DNA of 64,000 nt from Paenibacillus sp. 1_12 (lineage in GTDB: Bacteria; Bacillota; Bacilli; Paenibacillales; NBRC-103111). The stretch spans positions 58,115-122,114 of the forward strand of contig NZ_FOTE01000017.1 in assembly GCF_900114475.1 (NCBI RefSeq). Direction: 5' to 3'. Below the pieces are notes generated by a model, which saw nothing but the letters and a program-made list of their open reading frames with translations, made no database searches and had not been told where the DNA came from. Shown here in pieces: positions 17,904-27,901 of the stretch (within the stretch, counting starts at the first letter, position 1; each line of letters starts with the position of its first letter). The position numbers and the translations under genes are program-made.

Positions 17904-19217
17904 TTGAATGAACAATTTCAAAGTATAGAACACGAAGTAATTTTCAATAAATTAGTGAAAGGTTTGCAGGATGATGAGCGTTTTTCAATATTACAAAACG
18001 ATGATCCTCTTAATTCGAATCAGTATTCGTTAGAGATTGATCGTTTACTAGATACGTTACTAAAAACAAGAGAAAACCATGCTAGGAGGTTTTTACATTC
18101 CCATCGTAAAGTAATAGGACCATTCATTGTTTTTGGAAAGAAAGTCATTAGGAAGCTATTAAAATGGTATATCGATCCTGTAATGATACAACAAACTCAA
18201 TTTAATAATGCTGCTACTTCAACATTTGGCAAATTAACAGAGCTAGTGTACGGTCAAGAATCAAAGATTGAAAATTACCAAAAAAAGCAAGATGAACTGA
18301 TCACGCAGATTTCTCACAATAAAGAACAGTACAAAGATTTAGTCACACAAATTAGTCTTATTGAAGAACAATATAATTATAATTTGAAAACTTTAGAAAG
18401 TAAATTTGAAGAAACAATATTTTCATTAGAAAATAAAATTACCTTACAAGAGGAATACTTTAATAGAAGCAGCTTGATTATAGATAAGATGGAAAAACTG
18501 GATGTTTTTAAAGGTGATACTGAAACTTTCTTTGAAAAAAATACTTATGCTCAATCAGGGGAAGATAGTATTGCAGCTTATATTTTACACGTATTAGGAA
18601 TTCCTTATGAGGAAATCGTTTATGTAGATCTTGGTGCAAACCATGCAAGAGAACTTAGTAATACGTACTTCTTTTATAGTAAAGGTGCAAAAGGAGTACT
18701 GGTAGAAGCAAATTCAGCTCTCATCCCAGAACTTCAATTTTATCGTCATAGAGATACTATATTAAATAAATGTGTTGATGTAGTGACGGGTAATAAAATT
18801 GATTTCTACGTATTGAATGGAGATGGATTGAGCACAAGTGATTACGAAGAAGCTCAAAGATTTTGCGAGATAAATCCTAGCCTTGAAATTATTCGTAAAA
18901 ATGTTGTAGAAACTATTTCGTATAACAGGATAGTAGAAGATTACCTCGGTAAATCACCTACTATCTTATCGATTGATATCGAAGGAAAAGATATGGATAT
19001 ATTGCAGTCGATCGATTTTGAAAATCATCGACCTCTTATTATTATAACAGAAATGATTAGCTATGATATAAAATTAAACTACACAACAAAGAATACGGAA
19101 GTTTCTGAATTTTTAAAAAATAGAGATTATAATGAATATGCTTTTACAGGAATCAATTCAATATTTTTAGATGCAAGGTACGAAAGGAAAACAAATAATG
19201 ATGAACATAGCAATTGA
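17904..19217 (+). CDS. FkbM-family methyltransferase with amphipathic helix and coiled coil
   Basis: A 437-residue protein with three parts. Residues ~60-100 hold a basic amphipathic helix (KKVIRKLLKWYIDP) of the kind that anchors polysaccharide enzymes to the inner membrane face. Residues ~115-195 are a Glu/Lys/Gln/Leu heptad region predicted to form a coiled coil. Residues ~210-430 are the methyltransferase, with YVDLGANHA (SAM-binding loop), GVLVEAN and ILSIDIEGKDMDIL typical of FkbM. It probably O-methylates a sugar. Following wzt with its cap-binding domain, it may cap and measure the chain. The start is taken as TTG 17904, with AGGTG seven bases upstream. Confidence 0.82.
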   Translation: MNEQFQSIEHEVIFNKLVKGLQDDERFSILQNDDPLNSNQYSLEIDRLLDTLLKTRENHARRFLHSHRKVIGPFIVFGKKVIRKLLKWYIDPVMIQQTQFNNAATSTFGKLTELVYGQESKIENYQKKQDELITQISHNKEQYKDLVTQISLIEEQYNYNLKTLESKFEETIFSLENKITLQEEYFNRSSLIIDKMEKLDVFKGDTETFFEKNTYAQSGEDSIAAYILHVLGIPYEEIVYVDLGANHARELSNTYFFYSKGAKGVLVEANSALIPELQFYRHRDTILNKCVDVVTGNKIDFYVLNGDGLSTSDYEEAQRFCEINPSLEIIRKNVVETISYNRIVEDYLGKSPTILSIDIEGKDMDILQSIDFENHRPLIIITEMISYDIKLNYTTKNTEVSEFLKNRDYNEYAFTGINSIFLDARYERKTNNDEHSN

Positions 19218-21720
19218 TGTGTTAGCAATACTGGGTCCTGATTCTAAAAATAGAGGAATAGGTAATTATTGTACAAGTCAGTTGAAGAAAATGTTTGAGC
19301 TTGACAAAGAAAATAAATATTTTCTGATAAATTTTTATGAAGATATAAGTCTAAAAGACATATTAGATTATTCTGACAATGTTAGTGAACATTATTTTTA
19401 TTTAGGAAAAGATGGATTTTTAGGAAGAGAGAAAGCTTTTAATGAAGTTTTAGGGGATCTAGTAAAAAAAATTATTAAGACACACAATATTGATGTTTTT
19501 TACTTCACCTCTCCATTCGATAGTCGGGTTTCATATAATATGAAATGGTTTGAGGAAGTTTATACACTAGCAACGTTATACGACATTATTCCTTATTTAT
19601 TTAAAGAAAGATATCTCGGCGATAAAATTACGCGGAATCAATATATGGGTCATATTGACAATTTGTTGAGCATTAATAAAGTATTGGCAATTTCACAAAG
19701 TGCGAAGGATGATGTTGTTCAACAGTTCAAAATTGATCCTGAACATGTTGATGTTATTTACGCTGGAACGGATGAGTGGTTTAAAGACATTGACATCACA
19801 TATGAAGACGAAAATAAATTGAAGAGTATTTATAATATACAAAATCAGTATATAATGTGTACTGGTGGCGATGATGACCGAAAAAATATAGCAAGCTTAA
19901 TTATAGCATATTCAAAAATGCCAAGACATTTAATTGAAAAATATCAACTGGTCGTTGCATGTAAATTGGGCAAAGAGTCAGAGGAGCGTTATTATAGTAT
20001 TGCAAATAAACATAACATAAGAGATAGAGTAATACTTACTAATTTTGTGCCATTAGATCATCTTATCAAGTTATATAATCTCGCTCATATTGTGGCATTT
20101 CCTTCTCAATATGAAGGGTTCGGCTTGCCAATAGTAGAAGCTATGGCATGTGGTACGCCAATCCTAACTTCTAATAATTCAAGCTTGGGTGAAATAGCTT
20201 CTGGAGCTGCAGTATTAGTTGATCCTTTTGATATCAATGATATAACTCGAGGATTAGTTGAGATTCTAGAAAACACCGATTTGAACTTTTTGAAAGTAAA
20301 AGGAAAAGAACGTGTTAAGCAATTTGATTGGAGAAATGTTGCTCAAACTACTTTGAATGCGTTTAATTCCGTGAGGATTAAAATTGAGAGTGAAAAACAT
20401 GTGCCTCGTATTGCATTTTTCACCCCATTACCTCCATTAAAATCTGGAATCTCAGATTACAGTGTGGATATATTAAATGAACTCTCAAATTATTTTATCA
20501 TTGACGTCTTTATAGATGAAAATTATAAACCTGAGTGTAAGCTTGCAGATAATGTAACTGTTTATGGTTGTGGCCAATTTGACATTAAAAGAAATGAATA
20601 TACTGATGTGATTTATCAAATGGGTAATAGTGAATATCACTCTTATATGATAGATTATATAAAAGATTATCCTGGAACGTTGGTATTACATGATTATAAC
20701 TTACATGGTTTATTGTATCACTTAGCCTTAAAGAATAGTAATATGGAGAAATACAAGAAGTACTTATATGAGGATTATGATAAGGAAAAAATAAATAAAT
20801 ATATTGATGATTTAAGTTCTAGTAGAATTCATCCGATGATTTATGAGATGTCTTGTAACGGTGTCGTTGCAAATTATGCTAACAAAATTATTGTTCATAG
20901 CGATTATGCAAAAAAACTTTTGTTAGAGAAAGACATAAAGAGAAATGTGAAGAAAATTTTTCTTTATGCCGATATTAAAGAAATTATTAATTCTAAAGAA
21001 ATACGCAGTTGTTTAAATATTAATTCTAACAAAATTGTATTGTCGGCTTTTGGGCATATTCATGAAACTAAAAGAATTATGCCTTTAATGAAAGCTTTCC
21101 TTACTTTAAGTAACAAATATGATCAAGTTGTATTATATTTAGTTGGTGAGCCAAGTATCAGTATTGAGAAAGAATTAAAACAATATATAAAAACCAATAA
21201 TCTTAGTGATAGAGTAATAATTACTGGGTACACAGAATTAAATGTATTTGAAAAATATATTGATGCCTCGGATATTTGTCTAAATTTGCGTTATCCATAT
21301 AATGGTGAAAGTTCAGCGAGTCTTATGAGAATCTTATCGAAAGGAAAGTGTTCAGTTATTAATGATCTTGGAAGCTTTTCTGAGGTTCCAGACCAATGCT
21401 GTGTCAAAATAAAATCTCCTGAATATATGGCAGATTCCGAAGAGGTAGAAACGATTTATAATAAACTTGAAGAATTGGTTTCTAATCCACAATTAATTAC
21501 TACAATTGGGGCCAATGCAAGAAGATATGCAGAAGATAAGCTTGATATAAAAAAGATAGCTAAAGAATATGCTGATTTTATTACCGAAACTCAGTGTTCT
21601 AGTCTTACTGAAGATGTACTTAAGAATATTGATAAGTATATTAGACAAAATAATGTCATCGATCTTGAAGAGCTAAATGAATTAGCAAAGACATTGTCAT
21701 ACCACAAATTTCATATTTAA
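19198..21720 (+). CDS. Tandem two-domain GT4 glycosyltransferase
   Basis: An ~840-residue protein with two complete GT-B/GT4 units. Unit 1 (~1-395) begins MNIAIDVLAILGPDSKNRGIGNY and contains TGGDDDRKNIASLI and the E-x7-E motif EGFGLPIVEAMACGTP. Unit 2 (~405-800) begins PRIAFFTPLPPLKSGISDYS and contains GHIHETKRIMPLM and NGESSASLMRILSKG, with a less canonical donor site. Two-domain GT4 enzymes such as WbdA polymerise mannan or rhamnan chains with alternating linkages. Here it is the best candidate for the D-rhamnan polymerase. ATG 19198 (or 19201) overlaps the end of the methyltransferase gene, with AAGGA upstream. Confidence 0.85.
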   Translation: MMNIAIDVLAILGPDSKNRGIGNYCTSQLKKMFELDKENKYFLINFYEDISLKDILDYSDNVSEHYFYLGKDGFLGREKAFNEVLGDLVKKIIKTHNIDVFYFTSPFDSRVSYNMKWFEEVYTLATLYDIIPYLFKERYLGDKITRNQYMGHIDNLLSINKVLAISQSAKDDVVQQFKIDPEHVDVIYAGTDEWFKDIDITYEDENKLKSIYNIQNQYIMCTGGDDDRKNIASLIIAYSKMPRHLIEKYQLVVACKLGKESEERYYSIANKHNIRDRVILTNFVPLDHLIKLYNLAHIVAFPSQYEGFGLPIVEAMACGTPILTSNNSSLGEIASGAAVLVDPFDINDITRGLVEILENTDLNFLKVKGKERVKQFDWRNVAQTTLNAFNSVRIKIESEKHVPRIAFFTPLPPLKSGISDYSVDILNELSNYFIIDVFIDENYKPECKLADNVTVYGCGQFDIKRNEYTDVIYQMGNSEYHSYMIDYIKDYPGTLVLHDYNLHGLLYHLALKNSNMEKYKKYLYEDYDKEKINKYIDDLSSSRIHPMIYEMSCNGVVANYANKIIVHSDYAKKLLLEKDIKRNVKKIFLYADIKEIINSKEIRSCLNINSNKIVLSAFGHIHETKRIMPLMKAFLTLSNKYDQVVLYLVGEPSISIEKELKQYIKTNNLSDRVIITGYTELNVFEKYIDASDICLNLRYPYNGESSASLMRILSKGKCSVINDLGSFSEVPDQCCVKIKSPEYMADSEEVETIYNKLEELVSNPQLITTIGANARRYAEDKLDIKKIAKEYADFITETQCSSLTEDVLKNIDKYIRQNNVIDLEELNELAKTLSYHKFHI

Positions 21721-21828
21721 AATATTTTTAAGACTTATTATATATCGCTTATTATAAATCGTTAGCGTTTATTTTGCTTTTAATGTACTGACCTAAAGTG
21801 AAATATTTAAAGGAGACGTACTGATCAG

Positions 21829-23868
21829 ATGTTAAATAAATTTTTGGGTACTATGAAAAACGAAAGAATTGTATTAAAATGTTTTCTAGTCATAAGTATT
21901 TTATTTACATTAATGTACATTTTTAGTTATAAAACGATTATCGATTCTGATGGGGCGACAGCTAATCTTCTTGCAAGAGAACAAATCTACGAAGGTAAAT
22001 ACTTTCCCCAATATTGGTTTTATGCACAAGATATTTGGGTTTTGAGTATAAATAATTTAGTGCTTATAATGAATAGCATAACTAGTGATAATTTGTTGTC
22101 GCGGGCTATATCTGTTTTATTGCAGAATATTTTCCTGATAATAGTGGTATATAAAATTTTTAATAAATTCAGGACTAAAAATGGAGTATTAATTGCTTTA
22201 ATATTAATTTGTTCTGGTATATCAGATTTGTTTTTAGATATGTTTTACGGACAAGCGGCATATTCAAACGTAGTATTATGTATTTTATTAGCTGTACTGT
22301 TAGTATTTAATGTTATTGAAAGCAAATTATCCTTTAAAAAACAATTAGTTTATAGTTGTGTAATGATAGTTTTTTCTATTCTAATGAATATGATGGGATT
22401 AAGGTATATCTTCTATTGCTTTATTCCGCTGACCATTTCTCTATTGATATATTTGCTTTATGAATACGTTTCACTACCTAAATTCAAGAAAAATATAAGG
22501 GGTTATATATTTTCGTTAACATTTATTTTTTTAGCTATTGTTATAGGTTTTTTTATTAATTCGATTATTATGAAACATACTGGTTTTGTAAAAGGTGTTA
22601 CAAATTTAACATACACAGATTCACAAAATTTATTTAATAGTGTTAAACTATATATACTAGGATTCTTAGAACTTTTTTCTGCACTGCCAAGAGCAGGAAC
22701 CAGTTTTCTTACTTTAGAGGGCATATTTTCATTTTACAGAATAATAAGTTTGTTTATAATTGTTTTTTGCATACCAGTATTTATGTTGTCAAACTACAAA
22801 TCTTTATCGAATAAGTATTTAAAAATAACTATTCTATTTTATGTAATATCTTTTGTAATGACTTCTTATGTATTCATCTTTGGTTCGTTTGGAAGTGGTG
22901 ACGCCTCTTCAAGATATTTTCTCATCATCTTTTTTGTGTCACTAATTATTTTTGGTGCATATTATGATAGTTTTATTCAAAACAAGCCAATTATTATTAG
23001 AAGTATTTTTATTATATGCATAGTGCCATTGTTGATATCTTCTTATATAATAAATATTAAATCCTTTTATAGCTTGGACCGAGCAACCAATCAAATTGTA
23101 AAAAAAGATCATAGATTAGAGGCTGTCAAGAATTTTTTACAAAATAAAAATTTACATTTTGGATATGCAACTTATTGGAACGCTGGTGCTTTAACGCTTT
23201 TATCTAACTATAAATTAGAAGTTCCTGCTATTGACTTTGAATCTCTTACTCCGTTCAAATGGTTAACATCCCAACGATGGTATCAAAATGATTATCATAC
23301 AGGCGAAACTTTTTTGCTTTTGCTTGATAATGAAAGAAATAATGTTAATAGGGATAAATTAAATAGCTATCTAGGCGAACCAATAAAGGTATATAAAGAA
23401 AATAATTTTGATGTTTTAGTATATAATTTTAATATTTCATTAAAACTACCGGGATGGCCTATGGTGAGAGGAACAAAACAGATTATAAAAGCCCGAGATT
23501 TACCATCTTTAACTGGTACTCTTCAAGAGAATACTCGTATTGCAACTGAAGGTTTTGATAAACCGGGAGTTCTTACATTTGGGCCTTATACTAATCTTTC
23601 ACAGGGTAAATATATTTTGAAATTAAACTATACTGCCAATTATATGAGCGATGATAAATCATTATCTAAGTGGGATCTTGGTTTTACAGCTCCTGGTAAA
23701 TGGGAGGTTATAGATCAAGGCGTCATAGATTCTACAACTGACTCATTAGGACAGATAAGTAGAGAAATTGAAGTGAAGTCTGATAATGCTACATTTGAAT
23801 TTAGGACTTTCTACGAAGGTAAAGGTAACATTACAATTATCTCAATAGAAGTCGAAAAAATCGAATAA
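21829..23868 (+). CDS. Large polytopic membrane protein, GT-C-like
   Basis: A 679-residue protein with ten to twelve membrane helices in residues ~15-410 and a soluble C-terminal part (~420-679) outside. The first extracellular loop has YKTIIDSDGATANLLAREQIYEG, an acidic DSD patch just after helix 1, as in lipid-phosphate-dependent GT-C glycosyltransferases. The C-terminal beta-rich region (LSQGKYILKLNY, ITIISIEVEKIE) may be a carbohydrate-binding fold. No named family is recognised. GT-C enzymes add sugars from undecaprenyl-phosphate on the outer face, which fits the GT2 and flippase-like genes downstream. It starts a new block after a 108-base gap and AAAGGAG. Confidence 0.6.
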   Translation: MLNKFLGTMKNERIVLKCFLVISILFTLMYIFSYKTIIDSDGATANLLAREQIYEGKYFPQYWFYAQDIWVLSINNLVLIMNSITSDNLLSRAISVLLQNIFLIIVVYKIFNKFRTKNGVLIALILICSGISDLFLDMFYGQAAYSNVVLCILLAVLLVFNVIESKLSFKKQLVYSCVMIVFSILMNMMGLRYIFYCFIPLTISLLIYLLYEYVSLPKFKKNIRGYIFSLTFIFLAIVIGFFINSIIMKHTGFVKGVTNLTYTDSQNLFNSVKLYILGFLELFSALPRAGTSFLTLEGIFSFYRIISLFIIVFCIPVFMLSNYKSLSNKYLKITILFYVISFVMTSYVFIFGSFGSGDASSRYFLIIFFVSLIIFGAYYDSFIQNKPIIIRSIFIICIVPLLISSYIINIKSFYSLDRATNQIVKKDHRLEAVKNFLQNKNLHFGYATYWNAGALTLLSNYKLEVPAIDFESLTPFKWLTSQRWYQNDYHTGETFLLLLDNERNNVNRDKLNSYLGEPIKVYKENNFDVLVYNFNISLKLPGWPMVRGTKQIIKARDLPSLTGTLQENTRIATEGFDKPGVLTFGPYTNLSQGKYILKLNYTANYMSDDKSLSKWDLGFTAPGKWEVIDQGVIDSTTDSLGQISREIEVKSDNATFEFRTFYEGKGNITIISIEVEKIE

Positions 23869-23889
23869 TAAACCAAGGAGGTATGTGCT

Positions 23890-24804
23890 TTGAAGGGAAT
23901 AATATTAGCAGGCGGAAGTGGTACCAGACTATATCCACTAACAAAGAGTATATCCAAGCAGCTATTGCCAGTTTATGATAAACCAATGATTTATTATCCT
24001 CTTTCCGTACTTATGTTAGCTGGAATAAGAGATATTTTGATAATATCAACTCCTGAGGATATTTCTAGGTTCGAACAATTATTAGGTGATGGGAAATCTC
24101 TGGGGATCAATTTGGTTTATGAAGTGCAACCTACACCTGATGGTTTAGCCCAAGCATTTATTATTGGAGAAAAATTTATAGGTAATGATAATGTCGCTCT
24201 GATATTAGGTGATAATATTTTTTATGGTCAAGGATTTACTCCGATGCTAAAAACAATTGTAAAAAAGAAAACGGGAGCAACAATTTTTGGATATCCTGTT
24301 AAAGATCCAGAGCGGTTTGGTATTGTGAACTTTGATAATAAATTTAAGGTGCTTTCTTTAGAAGAAAAGCCTGTCAATCCGCAATCTAATTATGCTGTTA
24401 CAGGATTATATTTTTACGACAATAATGTTGTGGAATACTCTAAAATGGTTAAACCTTCATTGAGAGGGGAACTTGAAATAACAGATTTAAATAATATATA
24501 TCTTGAAAAGGGAATGCTTGATGTACAATTGTTAGGGAGGGGGTTCGCGTGGCTCGATACAGGCACTCATAAGTCGTTATTAGAAGCTTCTCAATTCATT
24601 GAAACTATTGAACAAAGACAAGGACTCAAAGTTGCATGCCTTGAAGAGATATCATATAGATACGGATATATAACTAAAGATGAATTATTAGAACTCGCTC
24701 AACCTTTAAAGAAAAGTGATTATGGACAGTATCTTGTACAACTTGCTATGCAAAATAAAGTAGAGAAATTAAAGTATAATTTAGAATTGGTGGCAAATGA
24801 TTAA
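23890..24804 (+). CDS. rmlA: Glucose-1-phosphate thymidylyltransferase
   Basis: A 304-residue nucleotidyltransferase making dTDP-glucose from glucose-1-phosphate and dTTP. The N-terminus reads [48 protein letters not shown] and AWLDTGTH are all family landmarks. The start is TTG 23890, with AAGGAGG eight bases upstream. Its last bases overlap the region where rmlB starts, so the two are coupled. With rmlB and the WecE-type aminotransferase downstream, and no rmlD in the window, the product probably feeds an amino sugar rather than L-rhamnose. Confidence 0.95.
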   Translation: MKGIILAGGSGTRLYPLTKSISKQLLPVYDKPMIYYPLSVLMLAGIRDILIISTPEDISRFEQLLGDGKSLGINLVYEVQPTPDGLAQAFIIGEKFIGNDNVALILGDNIFYGQGFTPMLKTIVKKKTGATIFGYPVKDPERFGIVNFDNKFKVLSLEEKPVNPQSNYAVTGLYFYDNNVVEYSKMVKPSLRGELEITDLNNIYLEKGMLDVQLLGRGFAWLDTGTHKSLLEASQFIETIEQRQGLKVACLEEISYRYGYITKDELLELAQPLKKSDYGQYLVQLAMQNKVEKLKYNLELVAND

Positions 24805-24805
24805 T

Positions 24806-25831
24806 ATGAGAACAATACTTGTAACAGGTGGGGCAGGATTTATAGGTTCGAATTTCATTCCATTTTTTTTGGAAAATAACGAAAATTATTTTATTGTTAA
24901 TTATGATTTGTTAACTTATGCTGGTAACGAGAATAATCTATCGGAAATTGCTACAAATAAGAGATATAAATTTGTCCAAGGTGATATAAGGAATAGAGAG
25001 TTACTTGAATTTCTGTTTAGTAATTATGATATTAAAGGAGTTATTCACTTTGCAGCAGAATCTCATGTTGATAATTCAATACATTCCCCTGAAGCATTTT
25101 TTAAAACCAATATAATTGGAACTTACACATTACTTGATGTTGCGAAAAGCTATTGGATGAATAGTCCATTTGAGTATAAAAAGGGTTATGAGTTTTGCAG
25201 ATTTCACCATATTTCTACAGATGAAGTGTACGGCACATTAGGCGATGTAGGATTATTTACAGAACAAACACCTTATGCTCCAAATAGCCCTTATAGTGCA
25301 AGCAAAGCAAGTTCAGATTTGGTAGCCAGAAGTTATTTCCATACTTATGGTTTAAACGTAGTCACCACTAATTGCTCTAATAACTATGGACCCAAACAGC
25401 ACAGCGAAAAACTGATTCCTAAAATTATAAAAAACGCTTTATCTTTGTCGGAAATACCCATTTATGGTACTGGGAACAATATTCGTGATTGGCTGTATGT
25501 GATGGATCATTGTAGAGGAATTGACTTAGTATATCATGATGGGTTACCAGGCGAAACTTATAATATTGGCGGAAAGAACGAAAGAAATAATTTATATATT
25601 GCCCATTTAATTTGTAGTATATTGGACGACCTTGTCCCTAACAGAAGTAATAGTTCTATACAAAGTTACAAGGAACTTATTAAATTTGTTCCTGATAGAC
25701 CTGGTCATGATAAGAGGTATGCGATCGATGCTACAAAAATCACTTCTCAACTGGGTTGGAAGGCCATTGAAGATTTTGAAAGTGGTATCATAAAGACTGT
25801 GGAGTGGTATATTGAAAATGAAAAAATATAA
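24806..25831 (+). CDS. rmlB: dTDP-glucose 4,6-dehydratase
   Basis: A 341-residue extended SDR converting dTDP-glucose to dTDP-4-keto-6-deoxyglucose with bound NAD. Landmarks are VTGGAGFIGSNF, HFAAESHVDNSI, STDEVYG (catalytic Thr-Asp-Glu), YSASKASSD (Tyr/Lys) and NNYGPKQHSEKLIPK, with RDWLYVMDHC later. ATG 24797 is also possible and would overlap rmlA; 24806 fits GGTGG at 24789-24793 better. The product is the branch point for L-rhamnose (needs rmlC and rmlD) or 4-amino-4,6-dideoxygalactose (needs WecE). The latter gene is in this operon. Confidence 0.95.
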   Translation: MRTILVTGGAGFIGSNFIPFFLENNENYFIVNYDLLTYAGNENNLSEIATNKRYKFVQGDIRNRELLEFLFSNYDIKGVIHFAAESHVDNSIHSPEAFFKTNIIGTYTLLDVAKSYWMNSPFEYKKGYEFCRFHHISTDEVYGTLGDVGLFTEQTPYAPNSPYSASKASSDLVARSYFHTYGLNVVTTNCSNNYGPKQHSEKLIPKIIKNALSLSEIPIYGTGNNIRDWLYVMDHCRGIDLVYHDGLPGETYNIGGKNERNNLYIAHLICSILDDLVPNRSNSSIQSYKELIKFVPDRPGHDKRYAIDATKITSQLGWKAIEDFESGIIKTVEWYIENEKI

Positions 25832-26762
25832 GACACATTTATCAGTAGTTATTCCCGTGTATGGTTGTGCAGAATGTCTATTTGAATTATATGAAAGATT
25901 AGTAAATGTATTAGATAAAATAACACCTTGTTATGAGATTATTTTAGTTAATGATGCTAGTCCAGATAATAGCTGGGTCTATATAGAACAATTAGTTAGT
26001 AAGGATTCTAAGGTAGTTGGAATAAATTTATCTAGGAATTTTGGTCAACATTATGCAATTACTGCTGGGTTAGATCACACAGATAGTGAATGGGTTGTAG
26101 TTATGGACTGCGACCTTCAAGATCAACCAGAGCAAATCCAAATGATGTATGACAAGACGAATGAAGGATTTGATATTGTATTAGGGAGAAGATATGCTAG
26201 GCAAGATTCATTCTTGAAAAAAATAGGATCGAATTTGTTTTATAAATTATTTAGTTATATGACAGAAACAAATCAAGATGGTACTATAGCTAATTTCGGA
26301 ATTTATAATGGTAAAGTTATAGATACTATAACAAAAATGAGAGAAAACCTTCGTTTTTTTCCTACTATGATAAAGTGGGTGGGGTATAAAGTAACAACTA
26401 TTAATATTGAACATGCTAATAGAGAATATGGTAAATCGGGTTATTCCTTAAAAAAATTAGTTAATTTAGCATTTGATGTTATAATATCTTTTTCAGACAA
26501 ACCATTGAGACTTACAGTCAAAACAGGTTTTTTTATCTCATTTTTTTCCTTTTTTTATGCATTGTATATTATAATTCGTGCAGTTTTAGGGATAAAAAGT
26601 TTGGAAGGATGGTCAAGTTTAATAGTATCAATTTGGTTTCTGTCAGGACTTATCATATTCATTCTTGGAATAGTCGGTATATATATCAATAAAATCTTTG
26701 ATGAAGTCAAGAAGAGGCCGATTTATATAGTGCAAGATTTATCAATAAATAAAGAACTATAA
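25812..26762 (+). CDS. GT2 glycosyltransferase, polyprenyl-phosphate sugar synthase type (GtrB/ArnC-like)
   Basis: A 316-residue protein. The GT2 catalytic domain (SVVIPVYG, ILVNDASPDNSW, NFGQHYAITAGLDH, DCDLQDQPEQI) is followed by two C-terminal membrane helices (~230-300; FFISFFSFFYALYIII and SIWFLSGLIIFILGIVGIY). This is the layout of dolichol-phosphate-mannose-synthase-like GtrB/ArnC enzymes, which load one sugar on undecaprenyl phosphate for use outside the membrane. The start is TTG 25812 (GGAGTGG upstream) or ATG 25818, both overlapping rmlB. Beside amino-sugar genes and a small flippase-like gene, Fuc4NAc is the likely cargo sugar. Confidence 0.88.
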   Translation: MKMKKYKTHLSVVIPVYGCAECLFELYERLVNVLDKITPCYEIILVNDASPDNSWVYIEQLVSKDSKVVGINLSRNFGQHYAITAGLDHTDSEWVVVMDCDLQDQPEQIQMMYDKTNEGFDIVLGRRYARQDSFLKKIGSNLFYKLFSYMTETNQDGTIANFGIYNGKVIDTITKMRENLRFFPTMIKWVGYKVTTINIEHANREYGKSGYSLKKLVNLAFDVIISFSDKPLRLTVKTGFFISFFSFFYALYIIIRAVLGIKSLEGWSSLIVSIWFLSGLIIFILGIVGIYINKIFDEVKKRPIYIVQDLSINKEL

Positions 26763-26788
26763 TTTATGTTAAAGAGGTATTTGATATA

Positions 26789-27490
26789 ATGATAAAAAAG
26801 TTGGAGTGGGACTCGTCTTTTTTTGGATTTAATATCGCAGAGTTAAATATAATGCAAATTTCCAATAAGTTTGACATAGAACCCTTTATAGTTGAGAATA
26901 ATATAAAATTTATTCAGGCTCGGTGTAATATTAGCAATACTGAAGGGATTCGTCTACTAGAAGAAAACTCATTTCATTATGCGGATCTTAGAGTGACATT
27001 TCAAATTCAATTCAAGGAAGGAATGCCATACCATATATATGAACTCGCAAATAATGAGGATATAAATACATTAAAGAAAATTGCCGCGAACTCATTCACA
27101 GATAGCCGTTATTATGGTTATGAGCATATTTTTCTTAGGGGAAAAATTGATGAATTGTATGAGACATGGGTCGAAAAATCAGTGAAAGGTTTGTTTGATG
27201 ATTGTTGCTTGAAAATTACAGTAAATAGTAAAATAGCGGGTTTTTTGACTCTTAGAATAAGAGCTCAAATTGCAACAATTGGTATCATAGCTATCGATGA
27301 GAAATATCAAGGAAATGGAGTGGGAACACAATTAATGAATTCATTAATGGGGTACCTAGCTAAAAGTGATATTGAATTTATTGAGGTTACTACTCAAGGT
27401 AAAAATATTAAAGCGCAAAATTTTTATATTAAGAATGGATTTAGATTGAAGGAGCTTGAAAGTTGGTATTATTGGTTGGAAAGGAAGTAA
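26789..27490 (+). CDS. GNAT N-acetyltransferase, WecD-like
   Basis: A 233-residue acetyltransferase. The N-terminus KKLEWDSSFFGFNIAEL resembles WecD/RffC (dTDP-fucosamine acetyltransferase), where W-D-S-x-F-F/L-G begins the protein. The GNAT acetyl-CoA loop is in the second half (AIDEKYQGNGVGTQLMNSL, Q/R-x-x-G-x-G/A), and the final NFYIKNGFRLKELESWYYWL is the usual C-terminus. Predicted reaction: N-acetylation of dTDP-4-amino-4,6-dideoxygalactose to dTDP-Fuc4NAc. The aminotransferase that would make the substrate is two genes downstream, strengthening the call. Confidence 0.85.
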   Translation: MIKKLEWDSSFFGFNIAELNIMQISNKFDIEPFIVENNIKFIQARCNISNTEGIRLLEENSFHYADLRVTFQIQFKEGMPYHIYELANNEDINTLKKIAANSFTDSRYYGYEHIFLRGKIDELYETWVEKSVKGLFDDCCLKITVNSKIAGFLTLRIRAQIATIGIIAIDEKYQGNGVGTQLMNSLMGYLAKSDIEFIEVTTQGKNIKAQNFYIKNGFRLKELESWYYWLERK

Positions 27491-27494
27491 TGTT

Positions 27495-27860
27495 ATGGGA
27501 TATATATATATTCTGGGAACTATACTTTTCACAGTATATGGACAACTCATTTTGAAATGGAGAATTAGTAGTTTTGGTGCTTTACCCGATGCACCAAAGG
27601 AAAAGGTAATGTTTTTGTTCGGTTTATTATTTGATCCTTATATTTTATCAGGACTCATTTCTGCATTTGTAGCTTCATTCTTTTGGATGGCAGCAATGAC
27701 TAAATTCGATATCAGTTATGCGTATCCTTTTATGAGTTTTTCATTTGTACTTGTGTTTATTTTTTCTGTCTTTCTGTTTAAGGAACCAGTTTCTTCTTAT
27801 AAACTAGTAGGTCTGGGATTTATAGTAATTGGGATATTTATCACTAGTAAGTCTGTTTGA
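27495..27860 (+). CDS. Small EamA/SMR-like membrane protein, probable lipid-sugar flippase (ArnE/F-like)
   Basis: A 121-residue protein with four membrane helices, the size of SMR transporters and of ArnE/ArnF, which flip undecaprenyl-phosphate-aminoarabinose. AYPFMSFSFVLVFIFSVFLFKEPVSSYKLVGLGFIVIGIFI is the characteristic second half. Start ATG 27495 has AAGGAA eight bases upstream and lies four bases after the GNAT gene stop. With the GT2 two genes upstream and GT-C-like proteins nearby, a role in moving Und-P-Fuc4NAc across the membrane is inferred. A drug exporter is unlikely in this context. Confidence 0.8.
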   Translation: MGYIYILGTILFTVYGQLILKWRISSFGALPDAPKEKVMFLFGLLFDPYILSGLISAFVASFFWMAAMTKFDISYAYPFMSFSFVLVFIFSVFLFKEPVSSYKLVGLGFIVIGIFITSKSV

Positions 27861-27901
27861 TTTTCAAAAGAGTACAATAATCTAAAAGGGATGAATATCG
27901 T

